Source: Clostridia bacterium (GTDB lineage: Bacteria; Bacillota; Clostridia; Oscillospirales; CAG-272). From it: a stretch of DNA of 40,268 nt. How positions within the stretch are numbered: position 1 is the stretch's first letter; the number at the start of each line of letters is the position of its first letter. Below are positions 8,359-16,327 of the stretch, piece by piece. The notes below the pieces were generated by a model. The model saw only the letters and a program-made list of their open reading frames with translations, made no database searches and was not told where the DNA came from. The position numbers and the translations under genes were made by a program. The stretch covers positions 1-40,268 of the forward strand of contig JAFZPN010000096.1 in the NCBI GenBank assembly GCA_017550315.1. The letters run 5' to 3'.

Positions 8359-9750
8359 ATGAAATCCAAGACCGTCTACGTCTGCTCCGAATGCGACTAC
8401 CAGAGTGCGAAATGGCTCGGGCGGTGTCCGCAGTGCAACGCGTGGAATTCCTTCACCGAGGAGACCTACTCTGCCCCCGCCAAGAATACCGGATCGGGAT
8501 CGCACGCCCGCCTCGCCGTCCACGGGGAACGCGAGCACGCCGTCCGCTTCGGGGATTTCGCCATGCCGGAATACATCCGCCACTCCACGGGCATCGGCGA
8601 ACTTGACCGCGTTCTCGGCGGCGGGCTGGTCGAGGGATCGGTCGTTCTGCTCGCGGGAGAGCCGGGCATCGGCAAGTCCACCCTGCTCATGCAGCTCTGC
8701 GGACAGATCGGGGACTCGTGCAAGGTGCTCTATGTCTCCGGCGAGGAGTCGAAGGGACAGCTCAAAATGCGCGCGGATCGACTCGGCGTGAGCGCGGAAT
8801 ACCTCTACGTCCTCACGGAGACCTCGATCGAGGACATCCTCGCGGAATTCGACAAGATCAAACCGGATCTCATGATCGTCGATTCGATCCAGACCGTCGT
8901 GGCGGAGGAGATCGCGTCGGCGGGCGGCAGTGTGACACAGGTGCGGGAATGCGCGTCCCTGCTTATCAACCGGGCCAAGGCGGACGGCGCGTCGGTCGTG
9001 ATCGTCGGGCATGTGAACAAGGAGGGCGGGATCGCGGGGCCGAAGGTGCTCGAACACATGGTCGACGCCGTGCTGACCTTCGAGGGCGACCGCCGCACCC
9101 CGCACCGGATCGTGCGCGCGACGAAAAACCGCTTCGGCTCCACCAATGAGATCGGCGTGTTTGAGATGGAGGAGAGCGGTCTTTCGGAGGTCACGAATCC
9201 GTCGGCGATGCTGCTCGAAGGGCGTCCGACGGGCGTGAGCGGGAGCTGCGCCGTGTGCATCATGGAGGGCAGCCGGCCGCTGATCGCGGAGATCCAGGCG
9301 CTCGTGACGCCGACGGTCTTCCCCTCCCCGCGCCGGACGGCCAACGGGATCGACTACAACCGGATGTGCCTCCTTCTGGCGGTGCTCGAAAAGCGGCTGG
9401 GACTGAAATTCTCGGCGTGCGACGTATATTTGAATGTCATCGGCGGGCTGCATCTCGACGAACCGGCGGCGGATGCGGCGGCGTGCTTCGCGATGATCTC
9501 GTCGCTGCGCGATATTCCGGTGCCGGACGACATGATCGCGTTCGGCGAGCTGGGGCTCTCGGGCGAATTTCGCTCGGTGGTGTCGGTCGAGCAGCGGGTG
9601 AACGAGGCGTTCCGGCTGGGCTTTGCGCGGGTCGCCCTCCCGAGGCGGTGCGCGTCGAAGGCCGGGGACGCGGATGTCTCGCTCGTAAAGATGAACGGGA
9701 TCTACGACGCCCTGCGGATCTTTGCGGAGAAGGAACAGAAGAAAGAATAA
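8359..9750 (+). CDS. radA: DNA repair protein RadA
   Basis: RecA-like ATPase (Sms) that helps branch migration during recombinational repair. The protein is 463 aa, the usual length. An N-terminal zinc finger has Cys9, Cys12, Cys23, Cys26. The ATPase core has Walker A GEPGIGKS (100-107) and the RadA-specific KNRFG motif (256-260). The C-terminal Lon-protease-like domain (about 290-463) is present, including the stretch reading NVIGGLHLDEPAADAA. The start MKSKTVYVC was chosen to place the zinc finger at the N-terminus, with GGGAG upstream; a longer frame back to 8287 would begin inside the promoter. Monocistronic between its own promoter and terminator. Confidence 0.97.
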   Translation: MKSKTVYVCSECDYQSAKWLGRCPQCNAWNSFTEETYSAPAKNTGSGSHARLAVHGEREHAVRFGDFAMPEYIRHSTGIGELDRVLGGGLVEGSVVLLAGEPGIGKSTLLMQLCGQIGDSCKVLYVSGEESKGQLKMRADRLGVSAEYLYVLTETSIEDILAEFDKIKPDLMIVDSIQTVVAEEIASAGGSVTQVRECASLLINRAKADGASVVIVGHVNKEGGIAGPKVLEHMVDAVLTFEGDRRTPHRIVRATKNRFGSTNEIGVFEMEESGLSEVTNPSAMLLEGRPTGVSGSCAVCIMEGSRPLIAEIQALVTPTVFPSPRRTANGIDYNRMCLLLAVLEKRLGLKFSACDVYLNVIGGLHLDEPAADAAACFAMISSLRDIPVPDDMIAFGELGLSGEFRSVVSVEQRVNEAFRLGFARVALPRRCASKAGDADVSLVKMNGIYDALRIFAEKEQKKE

Positions 9751-9758
9751 CAGATTGA

Positions 9759-9797
9759 ATCCCCCGGATCGCGTGACGGTGCGTCCGGGGGATTTTT
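9759..9797 (+). terminator. Rho-independent terminator of radA
   Basis: ATCCCCCGGA (9759-9768) pairs with TCCGGGGGAT (9784-9793), followed by five T. It lies between radA and the convergent regulator gene. In the other direction there is no good T run, so it mainly serves radA. Confidence 0.9.
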
Positions 9798-9801
9798 CCC
9801 G

Positions 9802-10932
9802 TTACGTTTCCGCGAACATTTCGTTGACGCGGCTGCGGATGAAGTCAAAGCGCGCCTGTCCCGCGGCGGAGATGACATGCGCGGCGTTGCCGCATCCTTC
9901 GGTTTCTTCTTTGGTGATGCAAAGTGTGGTCGTCGGGTAATCCAGCGAATATCGCGCGAGGAGCGAGGTGTGGCAGTTCTTCTCCGGCATGACCGGATAC
10001 CCCCACACGTCCGTGACGCCGTACGGTCCCGGCGCCAGACCGCCCCATACCGCGTCCGCCGCCTCGGCACAGTCCCGCGCGTGCCGGAGAGCGTTCAGCG
10101 TGTTTTCCTCGTCGCCGAGGTCGGCATAGCGCTCCGCCAGCGCGATATACACCCGCGAAAGATCCTGATTCAGCCTGAGATAATCCCCGTCTTCAAAGTA
10201 GACGCGATAGAATTCCGGGATCTTTTCGAGGAGTCTGATCGCATCCTCGCTGCCGAAAAACGGTTTGCCGTCCACCTGCGTGAGCGCGAACATATAAATG
10301 TCGTCGCAGAGGGAGAGGAAATCCCCCTTGATGTCGTGATGTAAGCCGTAGATCTTATCCATCCCCACTGCGAGAAGTCTTTCCAGCTGCCGATGCGAAA
10401 AGGAAAGGTTCGGTACGCTCTCCGCGATCCGCAGGGCTTCGTCCCGCATGCCCTTTTCCTTGTAGGTCATGCAGAGCCATCCCTCCGCCTCGTTTTTCAG
10501 ATACGCATCCCTCGTCCCTTCCCGGACGGTTTCGAGGAGCTTGACCCGCTCTTTCCAGCGCTTTTCGTAGGTCTCGGGCTCATCGTAATAATCAAGAGCC
10601 TGCGCAAGCCTGAGCATCAACTCATAGGAAGACGGGTTTTCCGCCAGCCCCTGCCGGTAGATTTCGATCTTTTCCTTGTGCCCGCACCGTTCCGCGCGGT
10701 CCATGATGGCATTGATCTTCTTTTCCTGATTGGTCAGGTCGATCCCGAGCAGGACATCCGCCGACACGCTGAAGATGCTGCAAAGCTGCGGGATCTGGCT
10801 GATGTCCGGCGCATTCCGGTCGCATTCCCAACCGGAGACGGCGGCAGCCGTGAGGCCGAGGAATTCGGCAAGCTGCTCCTGCGTCATATCGTGCTGACGG
10901 CGGAGCTGCCGGATGGTCGTTCCGATAGTCAT
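9802..10932 (-). CDS. XRE-family transcription regulator with C-terminal TPR-like repeats
   Basis: Predicted cytoplasmic DNA-binding regulator, 376 aa. A helix-turn-helix of the XRE type occupies residues 7-60 (MTQEQLAEFLGLTAAAVSGW). The rest is helical and looks like tetratricopeptide repeats, with recurring patterns such as YRQGLAENPSSYELMLRLAQAL (near 92) and DLGDEENTLNALRHARDCAE (near 274). This layout is common in Clostridia and recalls peptide-sensing regulators, but no adjacent signalling-peptide gene is visible. The start has GGAGG nine bases upstream. A paralogue with the same layout is at 22755-23939. Targets unknown; it is not clearly in an operon with another gene. Confidence 0.85.
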   Translation of the reverse strand: MTIGTTIRQLRRQHDMTQEQLAEFLGLTAAAVSGWECDRNAPDISQIPQLCSIFSVSADVLLGIDLTNQEKKINAIMDRAERCGHKEKIEIYRQGLAENPSSYELMLRLAQALDYYDEPETYEKRWKERVKLLETVREGTRDAYLKNEAEGWLCMTYKEKGMRDEALRIAESVPNLSFSHRQLERLLAVGMDKIYGLHHDIKGDFLSLCDDIYMFALTQVDGKPFFGSEDAIRLLEKIPEFYRVYFEDGDYLRLNQDLSRVYIALAERYADLGDEENTLNALRHARDCAEAADAVWGGLAPGPYGVTDVWGYPVMPEKNCHTSLLARYSLDYPTTTLCITKEETEGCGNAAHVISAAGQARFDFIRSRVNEMFAET

Positions 10933-10974
10933 ATCGTTTCCTCCTTTGTTGTTTGATTCCGGTACCGTGTCTTC

Positions 10975-11003
10975 ATTATATCCGGCACGGCGCGCCGCCG
11001 CAA
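10975..11003 (-). promoter_or_regulatory. Sigma-A promoter of the XRE/TPR regulator
   Basis: On the minus strand, TTGCGG (11003-10998), a 17-bp spacer, TATAAT (10980-10975). It is about 45 bp upstream of the start codon. Confidence 0.7.
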
Positions 11004-11062
11004 GTGGGCATTCGTGTGATGCGGGTACAGTTTCGCTTGCTTTTTTAACCGGATCACGAGAA

Positions 11063-11085
11063 AGAACCCGCGGCGTACGGGTTCT
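11063..11085. terminator. Hairpin downstream of the alpha-galactosidase gene
   Basis: AGAACCCG (11063-11070) pairs with CGGGTTCT (11078-11085). It lies just past the stop of the minus-strand galactosidase gene and probably ends that transcript, although the T-rich tail (CTCTTTTTGTCTTT) is better on the plus strand than on the minus strand (TTCTCGTG). Confidence 0.55.
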
Positions 11086-11103
11086 CTCTTTTTGTCTTTC
11101 CGT

Positions 11104-12366
11104 TTATTCCGTCACCGCAAACGCGGCGCAGGCGTGCTTTGGGAGGGCGACGGCGATGCGGTCCGTATGCTCTGTGATCCGGCCGGTCCAGAGCTCGGTC
11201 AGGGTGCGCGCTCCTTCGATCTCCGCGTCGGCGAGCGGGACCGTGATCTCCCCATCACACTCCCCGGCGTTGAAGACCGCGAGGTAATACCCGCCCTGTG
11301 CGTTCACAGCGGTCCAGAGGATCCACTCCTCCTCCCCGTTTTTCCGCCGCCAGACGGGATGCGCGTACCGGGCGTTTTTGTGCATCGCGAGGATCCCGCG
11401 GTTGGTGAGCAGATCGCGGGTGAAGTCGTCAAATCCCGGCATATCGCCGCCGATCATCAGGGGCGAGCGCATGACGGACCAGAGCGTCATCATTGTGCGC
11501 TGCTCGTCTTCAGTGAAGCGGGTGCGGTTCTCCCGCCCGTACACCTGACGGACCGGACCTACGGGGAGCATGTCGGCATCGGGCCAGTGACCGGGTCCCG
11601 CGTGGATGCACCAGGTCTCGGCGCGTGCAAACATGTCGTAGAGCAGCTTCCAGTCGTCCCAGAAGTCGTCGGTGATGCGCCACATGTTGGCGGTCTCCTT
11701 GTAGAGCTCCGCCTTCTCCGGAAGCGCGGGTCCGGGCGAGAGGGAGAGGACCATGTCGCGGCCCGAAGACTTCACGGCGTCGGAGAGGAGCCGCAGTTCG
11801 CGCTCGCACCGGGGCATCTCCCGCGCGATGTCGTCGCATTTGATGAAGTCGACGCCCCATGAGGCATAGAGAGCAAACAGACTCTCGTAATACGCGCGCG
11901 CGCCGGGCTTCGCGGGATCGACGCCGTACATGTCGGAGTTCCAGAAGCAGATCGAGGAGGCGTTCGCAATATCGCGGGCGCGTTCCGACGAGCCGAGGAT
12001 CGCCGTGTTGCGGTAAACGGCCTGGCGGGGGATGCCGCGCATGATGTGGATGCCGAATTTCAGCCCGAGGCTGTGGACGTATTCCGCGAGCGGGGCAAAT
12101 CCCGCGCCGTTCGCCGCAGAGGGAAAGCGGTTGACCGCCGGGAGAAGACGGGAATACTCGTCCATGTCGAGGTCGGCGAAGGGGTGATAGGCATGTGAGG
12201 TCGCGCCCGGTTCATACCACTGGATGTCGACAACGACGTATTCCCAGCCGAATTCCTTGAGGTGCGCCGCCATGTAATCGGCGTTCGCGCGTACGGTCTC
12301 CTCGGTCACCGCCGCGCCCCAGCAGTCCCAGCTGTTCCAACCCATCGGGGAAGTTTTTGCGATCAT
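11104..12366 (-). CDS. Alpha-galactosidase, glycoside hydrolase family 27
   Basis: Predicted retaining glycosidase that removes terminal alpha-galactose, 420 aa, with no signal peptide, so it acts on imported oligosaccharides. It opens with the GH27 signature MGWNSWDCWG (8-17). The nucleophile is expected in VDFIKCDD (Asp178, matching the KYD motif), and the acid/base in WRITDDFWDDW (Asp233 or Asp234). The barrel runs to about residue 330, followed by a beta-sandwich C-terminal domain. The start ATG at 12366 has AGGAG upstream; a much longer open frame runs back but is a high-GC shadow. Related GH27 members act on other alpha-linked sugars, so the substrate is likely rather than certain. It has its own promoter and is divergent from the CotF-like gene. 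Confidence 0.9.
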   Translation of the reverse strand: MIAKTSPMGWNSWDCWGAAVTEETVRANADYMAAHLKEFGWEYVVVDIQWYEPGATSHAYHPFADLDMDEYSRLLPAVNRFPSAANGAGFAPLAEYVHSLGLKFGIHIMRGIPRQAVYRNTAILGSSERARDIANASSICFWNSDMYGVDPAKPGARAYYESLFALYASWGVDFIKCDDIAREMPRCERELRLLSDAVKSSGRDMVLSLSPGPALPEKAELYKETANMWRITDDFWDDWKLLYDMFARAETWCIHAGPGHWPDADMLPVGPVRQVYGRENRTRFTEDEQRTMMTLWSVMRSPLMIGGDMPGFDDFTRDLLTNRGILAMHKNARYAHPVWRRKNGEEEWILWTAVNAQGGYYLAVFNAGECDGEITVPLADAEIEGARTLTELWTGRITEHTDRIAVALPKHACAAFAVTE

Positions 12367-12402
12367 GATGTTCTCCTTTTCTCTTTTATTCGTTTTTCTT
12401 TC

Positions 12403-12431
12403 ATTATAGCGGATGCGGCCCCGGTTTGCAA
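12403..12431 (-). promoter_or_regulatory. Sigma-A promoter of the alpha-galactosidase gene
   Basis: On the minus strand, TTGCAA (12431-12426), a 17-bp spacer, TATAAT (12408-12403), about 37 bp upstream of the start. No operator is obvious. Confidence 0.8.
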
Positions 12432-12552
12432 GGGGAGCGGAGAAAAAAGACGGAAGGCGGAACAAATCCCGGCGTTCCCGTGAATAAACGGATGCGTGCG
12501 GGGCAATCCTTTTCCCGTCATCCGCGGAAAGCGGAAACAGAAAGGGGAAAGT

Positions 12553-13026
12553 ATGACACTCACTGAAAAAGAACGCACGCTCGTCGAAGATCTCAAAGGC
12601 CAGGAATCCCTCTGCATCGAGAAGTACACGAAATACGCCGGGGAGGCGTCCGACGATCAGCTCAAAACGCTCTTCCGCGGGATCGCCTCGGTGGAGCGCG
12701 AACACCTTCAGACCTTGAACGGCATCGAATCGGGCAAGACGCCGCAGACCTCGGGATCGTCCGGATCCTCCGGTTCCTCCGCAAGCTCTTCCCTGCCGCA
12801 GTCCTTCTCGAAAGCGCCGGCGGGCACGGATGCGAAGACCGATTCCTATCTCTGCTCCGATCTTCTCTCGACGGAGAAGCACGCGTCCCACCTCTATGAC
12901 ACCTGCGTCTTTGAGTTCGAGGATGCCGCCGTCCGCCAGACTCTGAACCACATCCAGAAGGAGGAGCAGAGCCACGGAAAGCTGCTCTACGACTATATGA
13001 AGGTCAACGGGATGTACGGTTCCTGA
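12553..13026 (+). CDS. CotF-like spore coat / ferritin-like domain protein
   Basis: 157-aa soluble helical protein resembling the CotF spore coat family. It consists of two similar helical halves (about 1-58 and 97-152) joined by a Ser/Gly-rich linker (66-80). Each half carries one Glu and then an ExxH exactly 30 residues later: Glu18 with E48-H51, and Glu108 with E138-H141. That is the ligand pattern of ferritin-like di-metal proteins. The ATG at 12553 follows AAAGGGGAAAG; an in-frame start at 12496 lacks a good ribosome site. It is monocistronic, divergent from the galactosidase and followed by a strong terminator. A coat role is inferred from family similarity; metal binding is inferred from the residues. 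Confidence 0.75.
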   Translation: MTLTEKERTLVEDLKGQESLCIEKYTKYAGEASDDQLKTLFRGIASVEREHLQTLNGIESGKTPQTSGSSGSSGSSASSSLPQSFSKAPAGTDAKTDSYLCSDLLSTEKHASHLYDTCVFEFEDAAVRQTLNHIQKEEQSHGKLLYDYMKVNGMYGS

Positions 13027-13037
13027 CAGGCAAGAGA

Positions 13038-13075
13038 AAAGAGCTGCCGCAGTTTTTCACGCTGCGCAGCTCTTT
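13038..13075. terminator. Bidirectional terminator between convergent genes
   Basis: AAAGAGCTGCCGCAG (13038-13052) pairs with CTGCGCAGCTCTTT (13062-13075), leaving one bulged C and the loop TTTTTCACG. T-rich tails occur on both strands. It serves the CotF-like gene and the convergent lipoprotein gene. Confidence 0.88.
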
Positions 13076-13082
13076 CTTTCTG

Positions 13083-14330
13083 TCATTCGCTTGCCATCGT
13101 GTCGACCGTGTTTCCCCACGGATCGATGAGGACGGCGAGGTCTTCCTTCGATTTGTGCCAGACCTTGCCCTCGTTCCAGCGGTAGTCCGCCGCGCCGCTG
13201 TAATCCAGACAGGCGACGGTCATGGTGCCGCCCGCCGGGATGACAGCTCCCGCCGGGAATTCATAGAGCTCGTTTCCCGTCCGCGAGGCGATCCACCATT
13301 CGGCGAGATCGATTTCCTGCGCAGTCGTGTTGCGGAGTACGACGATCTGATCGGATTTCGAGACCTTCTCGAAGACGACGCCCTCTCCGCGGTGCACGGT
13401 CTGATAATCGGAGATCTCGATCTTCCCCGATGCCAGAACGACCGCTTCGATCCCCATGGCGTAGTTCTCGGTGACATAGACTTCCGCGCCGGCTTTCCCG
13501 AGGAGCTTGACGACGCTCTTGTGGACGGATTCGGTCTCCTCTTCCTTGTTCGCCGAGATCACGGCGATCTTCGGTCCGGCCTCGGCGACGAAGCTCTCGG
13601 AGGTCGCGTCCTTCTTGCCGTGATGCCCGACCTTCAAGAGATCGCAACGCAGGTCAAGCCCGGCACTCATGAGCGTCTTCTCCTCGTCGAACATCATGTC
13701 GCCGGTGAAGAGGATGGTCGCGCCGTTGACCCGGAGCCGCAGCACGAGCGAATTGTTGTCGTCGCGCGGGTTGTAGCGGATCGGGCCGTAGACCTCGAAC
13801 CACACGCCGTCCGTGAGGTGAACGGCTTCGCCCGGATCGAGCGCGATACGCGGCACCTCTCCCCGGAGCCGCTCGATCTTGTCCCAGTCCGTCGAGATGG
13901 AGGAGGTGTAGACGGCGGCGGTCGGGACTTCGGCCAGGGTCGCGCGCAGCCCGCCGATGTGGTCGTTGTCGGTGTGCGTGATAAAGATGCCGCCGAGATG
14001 CGAGACGCCGAGATCCTCGCACGCGCCGAGCACGACGGGGACGGTCTCGGGGTCGCCGGTGTCGATGAGCCAGGCGGATCCGTCGATCTTCAAAAGGATC
14101 GCGTCCGCCTTGCCGACGTTGAGAAAGAGGATGCGGACATCGTGTTCCCCGGTCGGCGTGACGGAGCGGAAATCGTCCTTCAGGATCCGGTCGGTCTTGT
14201 GCTCGTCGGCGGAAACGGCGGGAGCCGTCGTCTCTTCGGCGGGATCGGTTTCATCGGTGCCCCCGCCCGTGCAGCCGATGAGGCAGGCGAGGACGAGGAG
14301 GAGCGAGAGGATACGGGAACAGTATTTCAA
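13083..14330 (-). CDS. Secreted metallo-beta-lactamase-fold lipoprotein with C-terminal lamin-tail domain (ComEC-like hydrolase)
   Basis: 415-aa predicted lipoprotein anchored outside the membrane. The signal peptide MKYCSRILSLLLVLACLIGC ends in a lipobox with Cys20. A ComEC/Rec2-like MBL domain follows (about 65-310); the metal motif HTDNDHIGG is at 119-127 and VGHHGKKDA later supplies further ligands. A C-terminal lamin-tail-like domain covers about 325-415. In other bacteria this pair of domains belongs to predicted extracellular hydrolases, often linked to nucleic acids; the substrate here is unknown. Translation should start at TTG (14330): it has AAGGAG upstream and begins the signal peptide, whereas the longer frame to 14507 would overlap the upstream gene. 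It is 25 bp downstream of the SLH gene, in one operon. Confidence 0.82.
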   Translation of the reverse strand: MKYCSRILSLLLVLACLIGCTGGGTDETDPAEETTAPAVSADEHKTDRILKDDFRSVTPTGEHDVRILFLNVGKADAILLKIDGSAWLIDTGDPETVPVVLGACEDLGVSHLGGIFITHTDNDHIGGLRATLAEVPTAAVYTSSISTDWDKIERLRGEVPRIALDPGEAVHLTDGVWFEVYGPIRYNPRDDNNSLVLRLRVNGATILFTGDMMFDEEKTLMSAGLDLRCDLLKVGHHGKKDATSESFVAEAGPKIAVISANKEEETESVHKSVVKLLGKAGAEVYVTENYAMGIEAVVLASGKIEISDYQTVHRGEGVVFEKVSKSDQIVVLRNTTAQEIDLAEWWIASRTGNELYEFPAGAVIPAGGTMTVACLDYSGAADYRWNEGKVWHKSKEDLAVLIDPWGNTVDTMASE

Positions 14331-14355
14331 GGGATTCTCCTTTTTGAGGATTCTG

Positions 14356-16140
14356 TCACTTTCCCGCGAGCCGTGCGAAGCCTGCGATGACGGAGGCTGC
14401 TTCGGCGCGCGTGGCGGTGTTCTTCGGATCGAGTTCGGTACGCGAGGGCAGGAGATCGTTTGCCGCGCACCATGCCGCGCCTTCCACGGCCCATGCGTCG
14501 AGCGCATCGCGGTCGGTAAAGGCGGTCAGGTCGTCGTCATTTCCTTCGAGGCCGATGCCGAGCATACCGCCGCAATAGGCCACGATCTTCATCATCTGCT
14601 CCTTCGTCAGCTCGCCGAGGGGATCGAAGCGGCCGTCGCCGACGCCGTTGACGATGCCCTTTTTGGCTGCCCATTCGACGTAGGAGGAGTACCAGAGCCC
14701 CGGCGCGACGTCGGTGAAGGAGGTGGTCGTCCATGCCGCCGGATCGACGCCGCAGAGACGCCCGAGCACCGTGACGAACATGGCGCGGGTCAGGGTGGCG
14801 CCGGGCGCGAATTTCGTCTGCGAAATGCCGTTGAAGAGGCCGCGTTCATAGACGAACCGGATCGCGTCGTAGTTGGGATCGGTCGTCCGGACGTCGTCGA
14901 ACGGAATCGCATCGGGAGAGCGGACCTGTCCGGTGACGACGACGGAGTGGACGTTCTGGGTCCCCTCGAGGTTGGGCGACGAGGCGGTCATATAGTCGAG
15001 GGTGTCCTTGATGACCGCCGAGCCGTAGATGTCGTGTTCGCCGTCCTCGCGCAGATAGACCGTACTCGCACCGGTCTTCGGATCGACCGTCACGATCTCG
15101 TCGGCGGTGTTGACGTAGAGGATCCCGCCCCATACCGAGAGGCCCGAGAACGTCCCGACCCAGTAGCGCGAGGAACTGTCGCCGACCAGCCAGCGGTTCT
15201 CAAAGGAATAGAGCGTCTGGAGATCCGAACCGTCGAAGAGGGAGGAAGAGACGCGCCGCTCGTTGTTCTGGATGTAGTACCAACGCCCGTCGAGCTTGAT
15301 CATGCGGGAAACGACGCCGCGCCAGATCGGATTCTTCGGCCATGAGACGGTGCACTTGACGGTGCTCGACCAGCCGCTGTGTCCCTTCGCACGGATCTCG
15401 TCATCGGAGAGCAGGAAATAGTCGTGCAGCACTCTCCCCGTGCGGTCGGGACGCGGATCGTCGTACACAAGGTCGACGTGATACCAGTTCCCGCCGATCT
15501 TCACGAGGTTCCACGCGTGCCGCATCTCGGAGCTCGTCACGACCGCGCATTCCATGCCGAGTTCGCGCATCACCCGCAGGTAAAGGAGCGAATATGCCTG
15601 GCAGACGCCGGTGCGGGTCTTGAGGAAAGTATAGGTGTCGTAGATCATCTCGCCTTCGTCGTAGGCGTAGGCCGTGATGAGATAGTCGTGGACGTAGAGC
15701 GCCTTTTCCGGTTCGCTGAGGCCCTCTGGAACGAGGGAGACGATGTGGGAAACCTCTTTTTCATAGAAGGCCGATGCCGCCTCGCGTTCCGCCCGGTTCA
15801 TCGTATACTGGAAGGTGACGTCCACGATGATGTCCGAAAACAGCCCGTCCGCCGTGTGATACGCGACGCGCGGCGCGAGGAAAAAGAACTCCGGTGCGTT
15901 TGCGAAGAGGTCGGAGTAGATCCGCATGAAATCTTCCACCGTGATGCGGTATTCATAGAGGTTGAGCGTCTCTCTGCCGGAGTCGACTGCGTCCGCCGTC
16001 CGGTTGTAGATCTCGTCGTAGGACGCGATCGACTGGCGGTATCCGGACACGACGCCGGATGCGTTCTCCGCGTATGCCGGCATGAACGTCAGGGCGAAGA
16101 GGACGCACGCGCAGAGGAGGGAGATCCATCGTTTCATCAT
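14356..16140 (-). CDS. Secreted transglutaminase-like protein with three SLH domains
   Basis: 594-aa surface protein. A signal peptide (residues 1-24, cut after PAYA) leads to a transglutaminase/protease-like core with the full catalytic triad: Cys180 in TGVCQAY, His208 in RHAWN, Asp223 in YHVDLVYDD. A middle region of about 200 residues (230-410) looks like beta-propeller or YWTD-type strands. The C-terminus has three S-layer homology repeats (about 414-462, 474-525, 540-594) that would tether it to the cell wall. It is upstream of the MBL lipoprotein in the same operon. A family role in cross-linking or cleaving surface proteins is inferred. Start: the first of two ATGs (16140 or 16137); the ribosome site is weak. 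Confidence 0.88.
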   Translation of the reverse strand: MMKRWISLLCACVLFALTFMPAYAENASGVVSGYRQSIASYDEIYNRTADAVDSGRETLNLYEYRITVEDFMRIYSDLFANAPEFFFLAPRVAYHTADGLFSDIIVDVTFQYTMNRAEREAASAFYEKEVSHIVSLVPEGLSEPEKALYVHDYLITAYAYDEGEMIYDTYTFLKTRTGVCQAYSLLYLRVMRELGMECAVVTSSEMRHAWNLVKIGGNWYHVDLVYDDPRPDRTGRVLHDYFLLSDDEIRAKGHSGWSSTVKCTVSWPKNPIWRGVVSRMIKLDGRWYYIQNNERRVSSSLFDGSDLQTLYSFENRWLVGDSSSRYWVGTFSGLSVWGGILYVNTADEIVTVDPKTGASTVYLREDGEHDIYGSAVIKDTLDYMTASSPNLEGTQNVHSVVVTGQVRSPDAIPFDDVRTTDPNYDAIRFVYERGLFNGISQTKFAPGATLTRAMFVTVLGRLCGVDPAAWTTTSFTDVAPGLWYSSYVEWAAKKGIVNGVGDGRFDPLGELTKEQMMKIVAYCGGMLGIGLEGNDDDLTAFTDRDALDAWAVEGAAWCAANDLLPSRTELDPKNTATRAEAASVIAGFARLAGK

Positions 16141-16277
16141 CGTTCGTCAGGCTTTCCCGCCGTTTTCCACAGGTCTATTTCCACAGAAATGGGCGGAAAT
16201 ACGGCATCTCTACATAATTCATGAATATTTGAAAACGATTCCGGGGCCAAACCGTGAATGAAGCCTCCGAAATCAAG

Positions 16278-16304
16278 CAGCCGGACATCGCGGATGCCCG
16301 GCTG
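16278..16304 (-). terminator. Strong hairpin after the hydroxypyruvate-isomerase-like gene
   Basis: CAGCCGG (16278-16284) pairs with CCGGCTG (16298-16304), and the inner CATC/GATG extends the stem. It lies 24 bp past the stop of the minus-strand gene. The minus-strand tail (CTTGATTT) is only weakly T-rich, so termination may be partial. The rest of 16141-16327 holds an AT-rich stretch near 16205-16240 and two copies of TTTCCACAG; no consensus promoter for the SLH gene is visible. Confidence 0.6.
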
Positions 16305-16327
16305 TTCTTTGGTTGTGGACGCGGCGA

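Noticed and set aside
12481-12510. Possible sigma-F/G promoter (TGAATA ... CAATCCT) upstream of the CotF-like gene
   Set aside because: The -35 is good but the -10 has too many mismatches to CATNNTA, and I have no sporulation motif set for this organism to judge it against.
16163-16240. DnaA-box-like repeats beside an AT-rich stretch as a replication origin
   Set aside because: Only two imperfect boxes, no dnaA, dnaN or other origin genes nearby, and the site is in the leader of a surface-protein gene.
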